DNA from: Streptomyces canus
GTDB taxonomy: Bacteria; Actinomycetota; Actinomycetes; Streptomycetales; Streptomycetaceae
Assembly: GCF_041435015.1 (NCBI RefSeq)
Contig: NZ_CP107989.1
Location: forward strand, 620,001-684,000
Direction: 5' to 3'
Length of the DNA stretch: 64,000 nt
Shown: in pieces, positions 1 through 8,786 of the stretch
How positions within the stretch are numbered: the first letter of the stretch is position 1
How the letters are laid out: the number at the start of each line of letters is the position of its first letter
Translations under genes and position numbers: made by a program
Notes under the pieces: generated by a model
What the model saw: only the letters and a program-made list of their open reading frames with translations
The model's database searches: none
What the model was told of the DNA's origin: nothing

Positions 1-807
1 GAACTGGAGAAGCTGCCGGACCACCGGATCACCCTGGTCTGCACGGGGTCCCAGGGTGAGCCGATGGCCGCCCTGTCTCGGATGGCCAACCGCGACCACG
101 CGATCCGTATCGGCAAGGGCGACACCGTCCTGCTCGCCAGCTCCCTCATCCCCGGCAACGAGAACGCCATCTACCGGGTGATCAACGGCCTGACCCGCTG
201 GGGCGCCAACGTCGTGCACAAGGGCAACGCCAAGGTGCACGTCTCCGGCCACGCCAGCGCCGGGGAACTCGTCTACTGCTACAACATCGTCCGGCCCCGC
301 AACGTCATGCCCGTTCATGGCGAGTTCCGTCATCTGCGGGCCAACGCCGACCTCGCCATCCGTACCGGCGTCGATCCCGAGCGAGTGGTGATCGCCGAGG
401 ACGGTGTCGTCGTCGACCTCGTCGACGGCCGCGCCTCCATCGTCGGCAAGGTGCCCGCGGGCAACGTCTACGTGGACGGCATGGAAGTCGGCGGCGCCAC
501 CGAAGCGTCCCTCAAGGACCGGGTCACCCTTGCCCAGGAGGGCGTCATCACGGTCGTGGCCCTCGTCGACGCCGACACCGGCGCGCTGGCCGAGGCACCC
601 GACTTCCTGGCCCGCGGTTTCGTCCACGACGAGAGCACTTTCGAGCCGGTGATCCCCGTCATCGAGAAGACGCTGGCCACCGCCGCCCAGGAAGGCGTGG
701 GCGATGCCCACCAACTCGAACAGCTCATCGCCCGCGCCGTGGGCAACTGGGCGTTCCGCGCCCACCGCCGCAGGCCGCTGATCATCCCGGTCGTGATCGA
801 CGCCTGA
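1..807 (+). CDS. rnj: Ribonuclease J, C-terminal part (5' end outside window)
   Basis: Open from the first base (reads ELEKLPDHRITLVCTGSQGEP) to a TGA at 805-807, so only the last ~268 residues are present. The TGSQGEP segment, the HVSGHAS segment (beta-CASP histidine) and PVHGEFRHL are hallmarks of RNase J, the metallo-beta-lactamase-fold 5'-3' exo/endonuclease of RNA decay and rRNA processing in actinobacteria. The remainder is the usual C-terminal domain ending in a basic stretch followed by IIPVVIDA. It is probably a core gene bordering the accessory region. The start codon and the HxHxDH metal site cannot be seen. Confidence 0.93.
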   Translation, partial: ELEKLPDHRITLVCTGSQGEPMAALSRMANRDHAIRIGKGDTVLLASSLIPGNENAIYRVINGLTRWGANVVHKGNAKVHVSGHASAGELVYCYNIVRPRNVMPVHGEFRHLRANADLAIRTGVDPERVVIAEDGVVVDLVDGRASIVGKVPAGNVYVDGMEVGGATEASLKDRVTLAQEGVITVVALVDADTGALAEAPDFLARGFVHDESTFEPVIPVIEKTLATAAQEGVGDAHQLEQLIARAVGNWAFRAHRRRPLIIPVVIDA

Positions 808-888
808 GACGGTCGCCGCCCGGCTCCCCGCTTCCACGCCTGCCGCGTCACTCATACATCCACGAACGAACGTCAGAAGGGTGAGCGG

Positions 889-1626
889 ATGGGCCTGCGC
901 TTCGAGGAGATCGACTGGCAACCGACACCGATCGGCGAGATCAGTCTGCGTCGGCGCCGTCACCCGGTCTCGGGAGACGACGTGTACGAGGTGAAACTCG
1001 GCGACGAGTTCCTGATGTCCAGCCTCTTCACCACCGGCGAGATCGCCCTCACGGAACTCGCCCTGGCGCAGCTGCCGGACGCCGAACTGCCCGAACTGGA
1101 CGTCGCCGTCGGCGGACTCGGGCTCGGCTACACCGCCCAGGCGGCGCTGGACGACCCCCGGGTGCGCTCGCTGACCGTGATCGACGCGCTCGCGGAAGTC
1201 ATCGACTGGCACCAGCGGCACCTGGTGCCCCTCGGGGCCCGGCTGACGTCGGACGCCCGCTGCCGCCTGGTGCACGGCGACTTCTTCGCGCTGGCCGCCG
1301 ACCCCGGCGGTCTGGATCCCCAGGAGCCGGGCCGCCGCTTCCACGCCATCCTGCTGGACGTCGACCACTCACCGCGCCATGTGCTTCATCCCCGGCATGC
1401 TGCGCTGTATCAGCCTGCCGGACTGCGCGCCCTCGCCGAACACCTCCACCCCGGCGGGGTGTTCGCCCTGTGGTCGAACGACCCGCCCGACGAGGAGTTC
1501 ACCTCCGCGCTCAGGGAGGTCTTCGCACAGTCGGCAGCCCACGTCGTCGACTTCGACAACCCCCTGCAGGGCGGCACCTCGGCCAATACCGTCTACCTGG
1601 CCGGCACAGCACCGGGCACACCGTAG
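889..1626 (+). CDS. Spermidine synthase-like (SAM-methyltransferase fold) protein
   Basis: A 245-residue protein with ATG preceded by GAAGGGTGAGCGG. It has the Rossmann glycine motif VGGLGLGYTA near residue 75, followed by the acidic strand end VIDAL and the HGDFF/LLDVDHSP strand. This is the arrangement of the spermidine synthase/class I methyltransferase superfamily. Such stand-alone proteins are common in Streptomyces; whether this one is an aminopropyltransferase or a methyltransferase cannot be told. It lies 81 bp after RNase J and converges on the arsenic island, with no obvious functional link to either. Confidence 0.75.
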   Translation: MGLRFEEIDWQPTPIGEISLRRRRHPVSGDDVYEVKLGDEFLMSSLFTTGEIALTELALAQLPDAELPELDVAVGGLGLGYTAQAALDDPRVRSLTVIDALAEVIDWHQRHLVPLGARLTSDARCRLVHGDFFALAADPGGLDPQEPGRRFHAILLDVDHSPRHVLHPRHAALYQPAGLRALAEHLHPGGVFALWSNDPPDEEFTSALREVFAQSAAHVVDFDNPLQGGTSANTVYLAGTAPGTP

Positions 1627-1741
1627 GACGACGGCTCCACGGGATCCGGCGGTGCGGCGCGCCCGCTGCTGGAACCGACCATCTGCGGAACCCCAGAGGG
1701 CACCGGGTCTGACCGCGAGGAGGGCTGCCAGCGGCGAATCA

Positions 1742-2209
1742 TCAGCAGTCGCCCGCGACGGACGGTTCCTTCGCGCCGCCTTCGACGTCCGCGTCGGTCC
1801 GGCCGGTGCAGCAGGTGCTGCCCTGTTGCTTGGCCCGGGAGTCGGCGTCGGCCTTGACGACGTACACCTCCCAGGGTTCCTGGCCGGGGCCACGGACCCA
1901 GACCTTGTCCTGGAGGGCGTAGCAGCAGGTGGTGTCGTCTTCCACGTCGGTGACCAGGCCCGCCTCGCCCAGTCGGGCGGTAGCCGCGTGGACCGCTTCG
2001 CTGCTCTCGACCTCGACGCCGAGGTGGTCCATGGCCGTCGCATCGCCCGCCGCGCCCTCGATCAGGACCAGCTTGAGGGGAGGCTCGGTGATGGCGAAGT
2101 TGGCGTAGCCGTCGCGGAGTTTGGCGGGTCCGGTGCCGAACAACTTGCTGTAGAAGGCGACCGAGGCGTTGAGGTCGGGGACGCGGAGGGCGAGCTGTAC
2201 GCGGGACAT
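1742..2209 (-). CDS. arsI: ArsI/CadI-type VOC protein, putative C-As lyase
   Basis: A 155-residue glyoxalase/VOC-fold protein starting MSRVQLALRVPDLNASVAFY, with AAGGAG nine bases before ATG. The pair CC in TTCCYALQDKVWV is the vicinal cysteine motif of ArsI-type dioxygenases, which bind trivalent organoarsenicals and break the C-As bond. His in MDHLGVEV is a likely metal ligand. The C-terminal tail has a further Cys pair (STCCTG). It lies 28 bp after the ArsO-like flavoprotein on the same strand, so the two are probably one ars transcript from the operator at 3672-3703. CadI-like cadmium-induced proteins share the fold, but ars context favours ArsI. Confidence 0.85.
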   Translation of the reverse strand: MSRVQLALRVPDLNASVAFYSKLFGTGPAKLRDGYANFAITEPPLKLVLIEGAAGDATAMDHLGVEVESSEAVHAATARLGEAGLVTDVEDDTTCCYALQDKVWVRGPGQEPWEVYVVKADADSRAKQQGSTCCTGRTDADVEGGAKEPSVAGDC

Positions 2210-2237
2210 GGCGAATCTCCTTGCGTGGGAGGGGAGT

Positions 2238-3611
2238 TCAGCAGCCGCCGGAGTTGACCGGGGCGCCGACGCCGATCTGCAGGGTGGCCGGGGCGGCGCA
2301 GCAACCGCCGCCGTCGCTTTCCTGTGCCGCCTCGGAGTCGTCGAAGAGGCCCGCGCCGCCGCAGACTCCGGTCTCCGGCAGGGTCAACTCGACACGCTCG
2401 GCGGCCTCCTGGTCTCCGGCGATCGCCGCGGCGATGGAGCGGACCTGCTCGTAACCGGTCATCGCGAGGAACGTGGGGGCGCGGCCGTAGGACTTCATGC
2501 CCACCAGGTAGACGCCCTTTTCCGGGTGGGAGAGCTCGTTGACGCCGTGCGGGTAGACGGTGCCGCAGGAGTGCTGGTTGGGGTCGATGAGCGGGGCCAG
2601 GGCGGTCGGGGCCTGGAGGCGATCGTCGAGGCCGAGGCGGAGCTCGGAGAGGAAGGAGAGGTCGGGGCGGAAGCCGGTGAGGACGATGACCTCGTCGACC
2701 GGGTCGAGGCGGCGGCCATCCTCGCCGACGAGCACCAGGCGGCCTTGTGCGTCGCGCTCGATGGCGTCGGTGCGGAAGCCGGTGACCGCGTCGGCATGGC
2801 CGTCGTCGACGGCGGCTTTGGCGGCGAGGCCGAGGGCGCCGCGGGCGGGGAGCTGGTCGGCGGTGCCGCCGCCGAACGTGGAGCCGGAGATCCCGCGGCG
2901 CAGGACCCACACGGCCTTGGTTCCGGTGCCCTCGTCGGATGTGGCGAGGTCGGCCAGGTGGGCGAGCGCGGTGAAGGCGGAGGCGCCGGAGCCGATGACC
3001 GCGGTGGCCTTGCCCGCGTGCCGGGCGCGCACGGCCGGGTCCTTCAGGTCCGGCACGCGGTAGGCGATCCGGCCGGCGGCCGCCTTCTCCCCCAGGGCCG
3101 GAAGGCCGCTGGCGCCGGCAGGGCTCGGGGTGGTCCAGGTGCCGGAGGCGTCGATGACCGCGCGGGCGAAGAGCCGCTCCTCGCGGCCGTCGGCGTGGGC
3201 GACATGGACGACGAACGGCTGGGCTTCGCGGTCGGCGTCCACAATCCGGTCACGGCCCGCGCGGGAGACGCCGGTGACGGTGGCGCCGAAGCGGACCCGC
3301 TCACCGAGGATGTCGGCGAGCGGCTGGAGGTACTGCTCGGCCCAGTCCCCGCCCGAGGGATAGGTGGCGGCGTCCGGCTTCACCCAGCCCGTGGGGGCCA
3401 GCAGCTTCTCGGCGGCCGGATCGGTGACCTCGCCCCAGGTGGAGAACAACCGCACGTGCGCCCACTCCCGCACCGCCGCCGCGGCGACCGGGCCGGCTTC
3501 CAGGACCAGCGGGGCGAGACCGCGGTCGATCAGGTGGGCGGCGGCGGCGAGTCCGGCGGGACCGGCGCCGATCACGACGACGGGCAGCTCGGCGGTGGCA
3601 GGCGCGTTCAC
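2238..3611 (-). CDS. ArsO-like FAD/NAD(P)-dependent oxidoreductase of the ars operon
   Basis: Start chosen at GTG 3611 because GAGGAG sits six bases upstream; the in-frame ATG at 3695 lies within the operator and has no ribosome site. This gives 457 residues. VVVIGAGPAGLAAAAHL is the FAD-binding site near the N terminus and AVIGSGASAFTALAHL the central NAD(P) site. The Cys-rich C terminus (VCGGAG, GGGCCAAP, final GGC) suggests metalloid contact. Flavoprotein monooxygenases of this shape are frequent in actinobacterial ars operons and are called ArsO; their exact reaction is not settled. Followed by arsI 28 bp downstream, and probably controlled by the CgArsR-type ArsR at 14691. Confidence 0.8.
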   Translation of the reverse strand: MNAPATAELPVVVIGAGPAGLAAAAHLIDRGLAPLVLEAGPVAAAAVREWAHVRLFSTWGEVTDPAAEKLLAPTGWVKPDAATYPSGGDWAEQYLQPLADILGERVRFGATVTGVSRAGRDRIVDADREAQPFVVHVAHADGREERLFARAVIDASGTWTTPSPAGASGLPALGEKAAAGRIAYRVPDLKDPAVRARHAGKATAVIGSGASAFTALAHLADLATSDEGTGTKAVWVLRRGISGSTFGGGTADQLPARGALGLAAKAAVDDGHADAVTGFRTDAIERDAQGRLVLVGEDGRRLDPVDEVIVLTGFRPDLSFLSELRLGLDDRLQAPTALAPLIDPNQHSCGTVYPHGVNELSHPEKGVYLVGMKSYGRAPTFLAMTGYEQVRSIAAAIAGDQEAAERVELTLPETGVCGGAGLFDDSEAAQESDGGGCCAAPATLQIGVGAPVNSGGC

Positions 3612-3671
3612 GGTCGACTCCTCGGTGTTTCGGCATTCGTCGATGGCTTGCGCGGCCAGCATGGCACCTGA

Positions 3672-3703
3672 TTCGACGAGCGTCAACATAGACATTCATC
3701 GAA
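3672..3703. promoter_or_regulatory. ArsR operator, copy 1
   Basis: A 32-bp imperfect palindrome bounded by TTCGA and TCGAA with core GTCAACATAGAC. It matches 24 of 32 positions with the site at 14667-14698, which overlaps the arsR start. It lies between the ArsO-like gene (left) and the disrupted flavoprotein gene (right), so it could control both. ArsR binding is inferred from the paired copies. Confidence 0.7.
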
Positions 3704-3718
3704 TCAACGGTGCTCTCC

Positions 3719-4307
3719 ATGGAGCACGTCGACGTCGCGGTGAACGGCGGCGGGCAGTCCGGGCCGATCACGGCGCACGCCCTACGACAACGGGGCGCCG
3801 AGCCGGTGGCACTGGAGGCGTCCGAGGTGGCGGAGGGGTCGGGGCCGCGCCAACTTCGCCCGGGTCGGGGCCGCGCTACTACGACAGCCCCACCGCGTAC
3901 GCCGCTCGGCCGGACGCAGACATCCCCGCACCGGCCCGCGCGTCACCACCGTCCGCCGGGTCGACAGGGGTGAGGTGGAGCTGGCGGGCGGCGGCCGCCT
4001 GGCGGCGCGCGCCGCCGACCACCGCAGCCCGGAAAGGTTGGCCGGGCAGCGGGTCGTCGTGGTGAGTGCGGGCGACTCCGCCGTGCAGATCGCAGCCGAT
4101 CTCGCCACCATGGCACGGGTGACCCTGGTCAGCTGGGCGCCGTCACGTTATCCGGCCAGCACATCGGGGCCGTGACTTGCACTTCTGACTGAAGCGGACC
4201 GGGCTGGACATCGCTCCGCCCGGCCGGCTCGTCATCCACCACAGTCACTACCGGGCCGCCCTCACCCAGGGGGCTCCGGCCCGGCGGCAGTTGTTCACTG
4301 GCATCTA
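3719..4307 (+). pseudogene. Decayed ArsO-type flavoprotein gene, 5' part, cut by the transposon
   Basis: Starts MEHVDVAVNGGGQSG, an FAD-binding GxGxxG-like end. The frame is then lost, resumes as RVVVVSAGDSAVQIAADLA (NAD(P) site) from about 4048, and again as LKRTGLDIAPPGR and RRQLFTGIYG at about 4191-4310. The order matches ArsO-like monooxygenases, but large pieces are missing and at least two frame changes are needed. The Tn3-family element entered at 4303-4307 (ATCTA); the 3' remainder continues at 14516. The gene was therefore decaying independently of, and possibly before, the insertion. Confidence 0.7.
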
Positions 4308-4357
4308 CGGCCTTGGGGACCAGCGGAACAGCCAGTAACGCTAAGCACTTGATCTTG
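4308..4357 (+). repeat. Left terminal inverted repeat of the Tn3-family transposon
   Basis: A 50-bp repeat starting CGGCCTTGGGGACCAGCGGA and containing the inner GCTAAG typical of Tn3-family ends. It matches the reverse complement of the right end at 48 of 50 positions (C/T at position 14, C/G at position 47). Confidence 0.9.
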
Positions 4358-4424
4358 GGCTTCTAGCACAGGTGATCGGTGCTGTGCGGGGGTTCGGCGG
4401 AAGGTCCCCGATCGCTGGTGGGGG

Positions 4425-7400
4425 ATGGCTACGGTCCGCCGCATGCCGGTGGAATTTCTGACTGATGAGCAGGCTGAGGCGTATGGGAAGTTCGCCGAGG
4501 AGCCGACGAAGCCCGAGCTGGAGCGGTTCTTCTTCCTTGATGACGAGGACCTGAAGCTGATCGCGAAGCGGCGCGGGGACCACAACCGTCTCGGCTTCGC
4601 GCTCCAGATGTGCACGGTGCGGTACATCGGGCTGTTCCTGGAGGACCCCCTCGCGGTGCCGTGGCCGGTCGTCGAGCATCTGGCCGAGCAGCTGGGGATC
4701 GGGGATGTCTCCCAGATCAAGCGGTATACCGAGCGCAGGCCGACGCCGTACGAGCACGCGTGGGAGATACGTGACGCGTACGGCTATCACCAGTATGAGG
4801 ACCACGACCAGGGCCGGAAGTTCAGGGCCTTCCTGCACGGCCGGGCGTGGACGGCGCACGCGGAGGGGCCGAAGGCTTTGTTCGATCACGCGGTGGGCTG
4901 GCTGCGCCGCAACCGGGTGCTGCTGCCGGGAGTGAGTGTGCTGGCCCGGCAGGTCGCCGAGGTCCGCGGCGTCGCGGACAAGCGGCTGCACGCCACGGTC
5001 CCCAGGGCGGCCCGGCGGGCGGCCCCGGCTCTGCCCGGCGACCTGGTTGCCACGCTGAAGACGCCGCAGGGCAAACGGCATTCGGAGCTGGAGCGGATGC
5101 GCCGGCCGCCGACGCGGACCACCGGCACCGCGATGAAGGCCGCGTTGCAGCGGGTCGAGGACATCGCCGCCTTCCAGTTGGGCCGTCTCAGGCTGGAGCA
5201 GGTTCCGCCGAACCGGCTGTCCGCGCTGGCCCGGTACGGGCTGGGCACCAAGGCGCCGAAGCTGGAGCGAACCCCGGAGCCCAAGCGCACGGCGATGCTC
5301 ACCGCGGTGATGCGCTACCTGGAGGCGAAGGCGATCGACGACGCGCTGGACCTTTTCGAGATCCTGATGGCCACCCGGCTGATCAGCTCCGCGAGGCGGT
5401 CCACGGACAAGCAGCGCCTGTCCACGCTGCCGCAGTTGGAGAAGGCGGCACGGATCACCGCCCGGGTCTCGAAGGTGATCATCGAGGAGCTGGAGCTCAT
5501 CGAGGCGAGCGGCTGCGATGTCGACGTGGCCGGGCTGTGGCGGGCCTTGGAGGAGGTCGCGCCTCGGGCCGCGCTCTCCAGCGCGGCGGCCACGGTGGTG
5601 AGCCTGGTGCCGGAGGACGACGGCACGGCGGAGACCGCGCTGCGTGGGGCGCTGGCGCTGCGCTACAACACCGTCAGGCCGTTCCTGTCGCTGCTGGGTG
5701 AGTCGAAGGCGCTGGACGCGGCGCCCGCCGGCAGACGGATCCTCACCGGGGTGCAGCGGCTCCCGGCTCTCTCCCGGCGGAAGGTGGGCGAGAAGCCGCT
5801 GCTGCCGCGCGAGGTCGACGACAAGCTGGTGCCGGCGCACTGGCGCAAGACCGTGTACGCGAACGCGGAGCTGCCGCAGGGGGCGGTGGACCGTGATGCG
5901 TACGTGGTGTGTGTGCTGGAGCAGCTGTTCGGCGCGCTGAGGCGCCGCGACATCTTCGCCTCGCCCTCGCACCGCTGGTCCGACCCGCGAGCCCGGCTGC
6001 TTCAGGGCAAGGGGTGGGAGGCGGTGCGTGAGGACGTCCTGGCGGGCCTGAGCCTGGACGAGGACGCCGAACAGCACCTTCGGGAACTGGTCGCCGTGCT
6101 GGACGCGACGTGGAAGCAGATGGCCGAGCGCCTGGTGGAGGCGGGCGCCGACGCGAAGATCAGCATCGAGGTGCAGCCCAACGGCCGGGCGAAGCTGAAC
6201 GTGGAGAAGCTCCACGCGCTCGGTGAGCCGAAGTCACTGAAGTGGCTGCGCGAGCGTGTCGAGAAGATGCTTCCGAAGATCGACCTGCCGGACCTGGTGT
6301 TCGAGGTGTACTCATGGACCGGGTTCCTGGACGCTTTCGTGCATCTGGGCGACGGCAGAACCCGGATGAAGGACCTGACCACCTCGGTCGTCGCCCTGCT
6401 GGTGAGCGAGGCGTGCAACATCGGGATGACCCCGGTCATCAACCCCAACCACGAGGCTCTGACCCGCTCCCGGCTGGTCCACGTCGACCAGTACTATCTG
6501 CGCGCCGACACCATCGCCGCGGCGAACGCGGCCCTGATCGCCGCCCAGGCCCAGGTGCCCATCGTCGAGCACTGGGGCAAGGGCCTGCTGGCCTCCGTCG
6601 ACGGCCTGCGGTTCGTCGTCCCCGTCCGTACCATCAACGCGGCCCCCTCACCCAAGTACTTCGCGAAGAAGACCGGCATCACGTGGCTGAACGCCATCAA
6701 CGACCAGGTCATCGGCATCGGGCAGATGGTGGTGCCCGGTACCCCGCGCGACTCCCTGTTCATCCTGGACGCTTTGTTGAACCTGGACGGCGGGGTGAAG
6801 CCGGAGATGGTCGCCACCGACAACGCCTCCTACTCCGACATGGTCTTTGGCATCTTCAAGCTGCTCGGCTACCGCTTCTCCCCGCGCTTCAAGGACCTTC
6901 AAGACCAGCGGTTCTGGAAGGCCCAGATGCCCGGCGCCGAGACGGCCGGCGAGTACGGGCCGCTGGAGGCGATCGCGCGGAACAAGGTGAACGTGAAGAA
7001 GGTGATCACGCACTGGCCGGACATGCTGCGGGTCGCCGGCTCCCTGGTCACCAACCAGGGCCGCGCCTACGACCTGCTGAGGATGTTCGGCAGAGAGGGG
7101 CATCCCGCCCCGCTGGGGCAGGCGTTCGCCGAGTACGGGCGCATCGCCAAGACCCTGCACCTGCTCGCCGTCGTCGACCCGGTCGACGACACCTACCGCC
7201 GCCAGATGCACAAACAGCTCACCGTCCAGGAATCCCGCCACAAGCTCGCCCGCGACATCTGCCACGGCAAGAAGGGCACCATCCACCAGGCGTACCGGGA
7301 CGGGATGGAGGACCAGCTCGGGGCGCTGGGGCTCGTGCTGAACGCCGTGGTCCTGTGGACGACGCGCTACATCGACGCCGCCCTCGCCCAGCTCCGCGCG

Positions 7401-7574
7401 GAGGGCCACGAGATCCGCGACGAGGACGTCGCCCGGCTCTCCCCGCTCAAGCACAAGAATCTGAACGTCCTGGGCCGGTACAACTTCACCGCCTCCCAGC
7501 CGGTGAAGGGGCTGCGGCCCCTGCGCGACCCGGATGCCATCGACCTCGACGATGACGACGGCCAGGAGGAGTGA
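4425..7574 (+). CDS. tnpA: Tn3-family transposase TnpA
   Basis: 1049 residues from ATG 4425; the family often starts at the second ATG (4443, MPVEFLTDEQAEAYGKF), giving 1043, close to the usual ~1000. It cuts and joins the transposon ends during replicative transposition. The C-terminal RNase H-like core shows GLLASVDGLRFVVPV (first Asp), MVATDNASYSDMVFGIFKLL (second Asp region) and AFAEYGRIAKTLHLL (Glu region), the Tn3 DDE pattern. The reading frame is intact throughout. A poor ribosome site (GGTGGGGG abutting the first ATG) fits the low expression usual for transposases. It begins 67 bp inside the left repeat. Confidence 0.95.
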   Translation: MATVRRMPVEFLTDEQAEAYGKFAEEPTKPELERFFFLDDEDLKLIAKRRGDHNRLGFALQMCTVRYIGLFLEDPLAVPWPVVEHLAEQLGIGDVSQIKRYTERRPTPYEHAWEIRDAYGYHQYEDHDQGRKFRAFLHGRAWTAHAEGPKALFDHAVGWLRRNRVLLPGVSVLARQVAEVRGVADKRLHATVPRAARRAAPALPGDLVATLKTPQGKRHSELERMRRPPTRTTGTAMKAALQRVEDIAAFQLGRLRLEQVPPNRLSALARYGLGTKAPKLERTPEPKRTAMLTAVMRYLEAKAIDDALDLFEILMATRLISSARRSTDKQRLSTLPQLEKAARITARVSKVIIEELELIEASGCDVDVAGLWRALEEVAPRAALSSAAATVVSLVPEDDGTAETALRGALALRYNTVRPFLSLLGESKALDAAPAGRRILTGVQRLPALSRRKVGEKPLLPREVDDKLVPAHWRKTVYANAELPQGAVDRDAYVVCVLEQLFGALRRRDIFASPSHRWSDPRARLLQGKGWEAVREDVLAGLSLDEDAEQHLRELVAVLDATWKQMAERLVEAGADAKISIEVQPNGRAKLNVEKLHALGEPKSLKWLRERVEKMLPKIDLPDLVFEVYSWTGFLDAFVHLGDGRTRMKDLTTSVVALLVSEACNIGMTPVINPNHEALTRSRLVHVDQYYLRADTIAAANAALIAAQAQVPIVEHWGKGLLASVDGLRFVVPVRTINAAPSPKYFAKKTGITWLNAINDQVIGIGQMVVPGTPRDSLFILDALLNLDGGVKPEMVATDNASYSDMVFGIFKLLGYRFSPRFKDLQDQRFWKAQMPGAETAGEYGPLEAIARNKVNVKKVITHWPDMLRVAGSLVTNQGRAYDLLRMFGREGHPAPLGQAFAEYGRIAKTLHLLAVVDPVDDTYRRQMHKQLTVQESRHKLARDICHGKKGTIHQAYRDGMEDQLGALGLVLNAVVLWTTRYIDAALAQLRAEGHEIRDEDVARLSPLKHKNLNVLGRYNFTASQPVKGLRPLRDPDAIDLDDDDGQEE

Positions 7575-7659
7575 GCGCCGCATCCGCCGTCCGGGGCGGG
7601 TCGTTGTACTTCGAGAAGGCCACCGCCGACCGGCGGGGCAGTGAGAAGGGGGCGCCGGT

Positions 7660-7782
7660 ATGACCGTGACGGACTCGTACGACGAGATGAGGGAGCACCT
7701 GCGGGAGGCCAACGAGCGGTTCGCCGCCGACCGCAGGGACGCGCCGATGACCATCCGCTTCGAACCCATCGAGGTGACCTGA
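7660..7782 (+). CDS. Small 40-residue hypothetical protein
   Basis: Reads MTVTDSYDEMREHLREANER and ends PMTIRFEPIEVT. AAGGGGG lies seven bases before ATG. It is rich in Asp, Glu and Arg, with an amphipathic first half and a possible final beta strand, and no Cys. It follows tnpA by 85 bp on the same strand and is the only reading frame in the gap before the cargo. I do not recognise it. Codon use is GC-rich at third positions, which favours real coding. Confidence 0.5.
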   Translation: MTVTDSYDEMREHLREANERFAADRRDAPMTIRFEPIEVT

Positions 7783-7900
7783 CCTGCACGAAGCCTCTAT
7801 TTTCGTGTCAGAGTCAAGCTCAGCGTCCACCTTCAAAGCCTCCATGGCGCGGCGGCACGGCCGTCCGCGGCTCCAACCTCACGCTCCCGGCCAGGACAGC

Positions 7901-8419
7901 TCAGGCGTGCCAGTCGTGGTCCATCCGCAGGAAGTACGGGAAGAGGGTGCGCTCCTCGAAGTCGAGATGTGCCTGGAGGTGGTCGGAAAGCGCGACGATC
8001 TGTTCCAGCACCACGTGGACGGAGCGTTCGTCCTTGGGGTTCAGATGCCGCGCGTCGGCGCGGATGCTCACGATCATCTGTTTGACCTCCTCATGCTCGC
8101 GCCGGAGCCGCCCGATCTGATCGGTGAGCTCGGGGAACCGGTGCTGTATGACCGGCAGCATCCGAGCGTCCTCGATCGTGTGGTGGGCGTCCAGGTGGGC
8201 GCAGAAATGCTGGCAGCCCACCTTGAGCTGCCAGGTGAGGTCCGCGACAGTCAGACCGCCGAGCAGCTCCTCGATGTCCTCTGCGCGTGTGGTCGCCGCA
8301 TCGAGCACCTCAAGCCCCTTGCGCAGGGCGGCGACGTCGCTGCGCAGCGGCGCATGCGCCATCAGCAGCTGCTGCATCATCTGGCGGCCGGCGACAGTTC
8401 CCGCCTGCGGCTGTGTCAT
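7901..8419 (-). CDS. Hemerythrin HHE-domain protein
   Basis: 172 residues. Histidine/glutamate motifs HLDAHHTIEDARMLP, REHEEVKQM and HLQAHLDFEERTLFP are placed as in the four-helix hemerythrin domain that holds a di-iron centre. Such proteins sense or buffer oxygen, peroxide or nitric oxide. The ATG at 8419 overlaps the stop of the truncated LLM oxidoreductase (ATGA), so the two were once co-translated. It is the last gene of the leftward cargo set. Confidence 0.88.
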   Translation of the reverse strand: MTQPQAGTVAGRQMMQQLLMAHAPLRSDVAALRKGLEVLDAATTRAEDIEELLGGLTVADLTWQLKVGCQHFCAHLDAHHTIEDARMLPVIQHRFPELTDQIGRLRREHEEVKQMIVSIRADARHLNPKDERSVHVVLEQIVALSDHLQAHLDFEERTLFPYFLRMDHDWHA

Positions 8420-8722
8420 CGTCGATGCTCCTTTGCGACTGCCTCGCGCACGGCGGGTGCGACCTTCTCGATGATGGGGCGCAGCGCGGACTCGTCGACC
8501 GGGCCGCTGAAGATGTAGCCGTTCATGCCGTGCTCGACCGGCCAGCTCGTCAGCAGGTCGACCCGCTGCGTAGTCGAACGGTCACCGACCAGGTTGTAGA
8601 CCCGGTTGGTCCGGCTCGGGTCCCGCCCGGCAGCGCCGGCCGCCTCGTCGATTCGCCGGTTCGCGTCGTCCAGCTCCTCCGGGGCGAGAAATTCCTTCGA
8701 GGGCAGCCAGCCGCCTGTCCCC
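8416..8722 (-). pseudogene. C-terminal remnant of an LLM-class (F420-type) oxidoreductase
   Basis: The frame reads GWLPSKEFLAPEELDDANRR, then IDEAAGAAGRDPSRTNRVYN, and ends PIIEKVAPAVREAVAKEHRR before a TGA that overlaps the hemerythrin start. This is the usual C terminus of luciferase-like flavin/F420 oxidoreductases. Roughly the first 200 residues are missing: the frame is cut just before the hairpin at 8737-8770. Third-position GC is high, so this was a real gene until recently. Confidence 0.72.
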
Positions 8723-8736
8723 GCTGGAGTTCGCCC

Positions 8737-8770
8737 ACGGCGGCCGTGAAGCGTGCTTCACGGCCGCCGT
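8737..8770 (-). terminator. Rho-independent-type hairpin after the azoreductase
   Basis: A perfect 16-bp stem (8737-8752 with 8755-8770) around a 2-base loop, 17 bp past the azoreductase stop. No clear U-run follows, as is common in Streptomyces. Confidence 0.7.
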
Positions 8771-8786
8771 CCGGAGGGCGCTGTTT

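Noticed and set aside
2169..3671. 500-codon plus-strand ORF opposite the ArsO-like gene
   Set aside because: Glycine/alanine-rich shadow without a start signal; the minus strand carries FAD and NAD(P) motifs and a GAGGAG-GTG start.
4310..4314. GCCTT/AAGGC as target duplication of the transposon, with ends at GGGG
   Set aside because: These are inverted, not direct, repeats and extend the terminal repeat outward; ATCTA just outside is a true direct repeat.
4341..6215. 624-codon ORF opposite tnpA
   Set aside because: Shadow frame: Arg/Gln/Leu-rich without domain motifs, while the transposase frame is intact and conserved.
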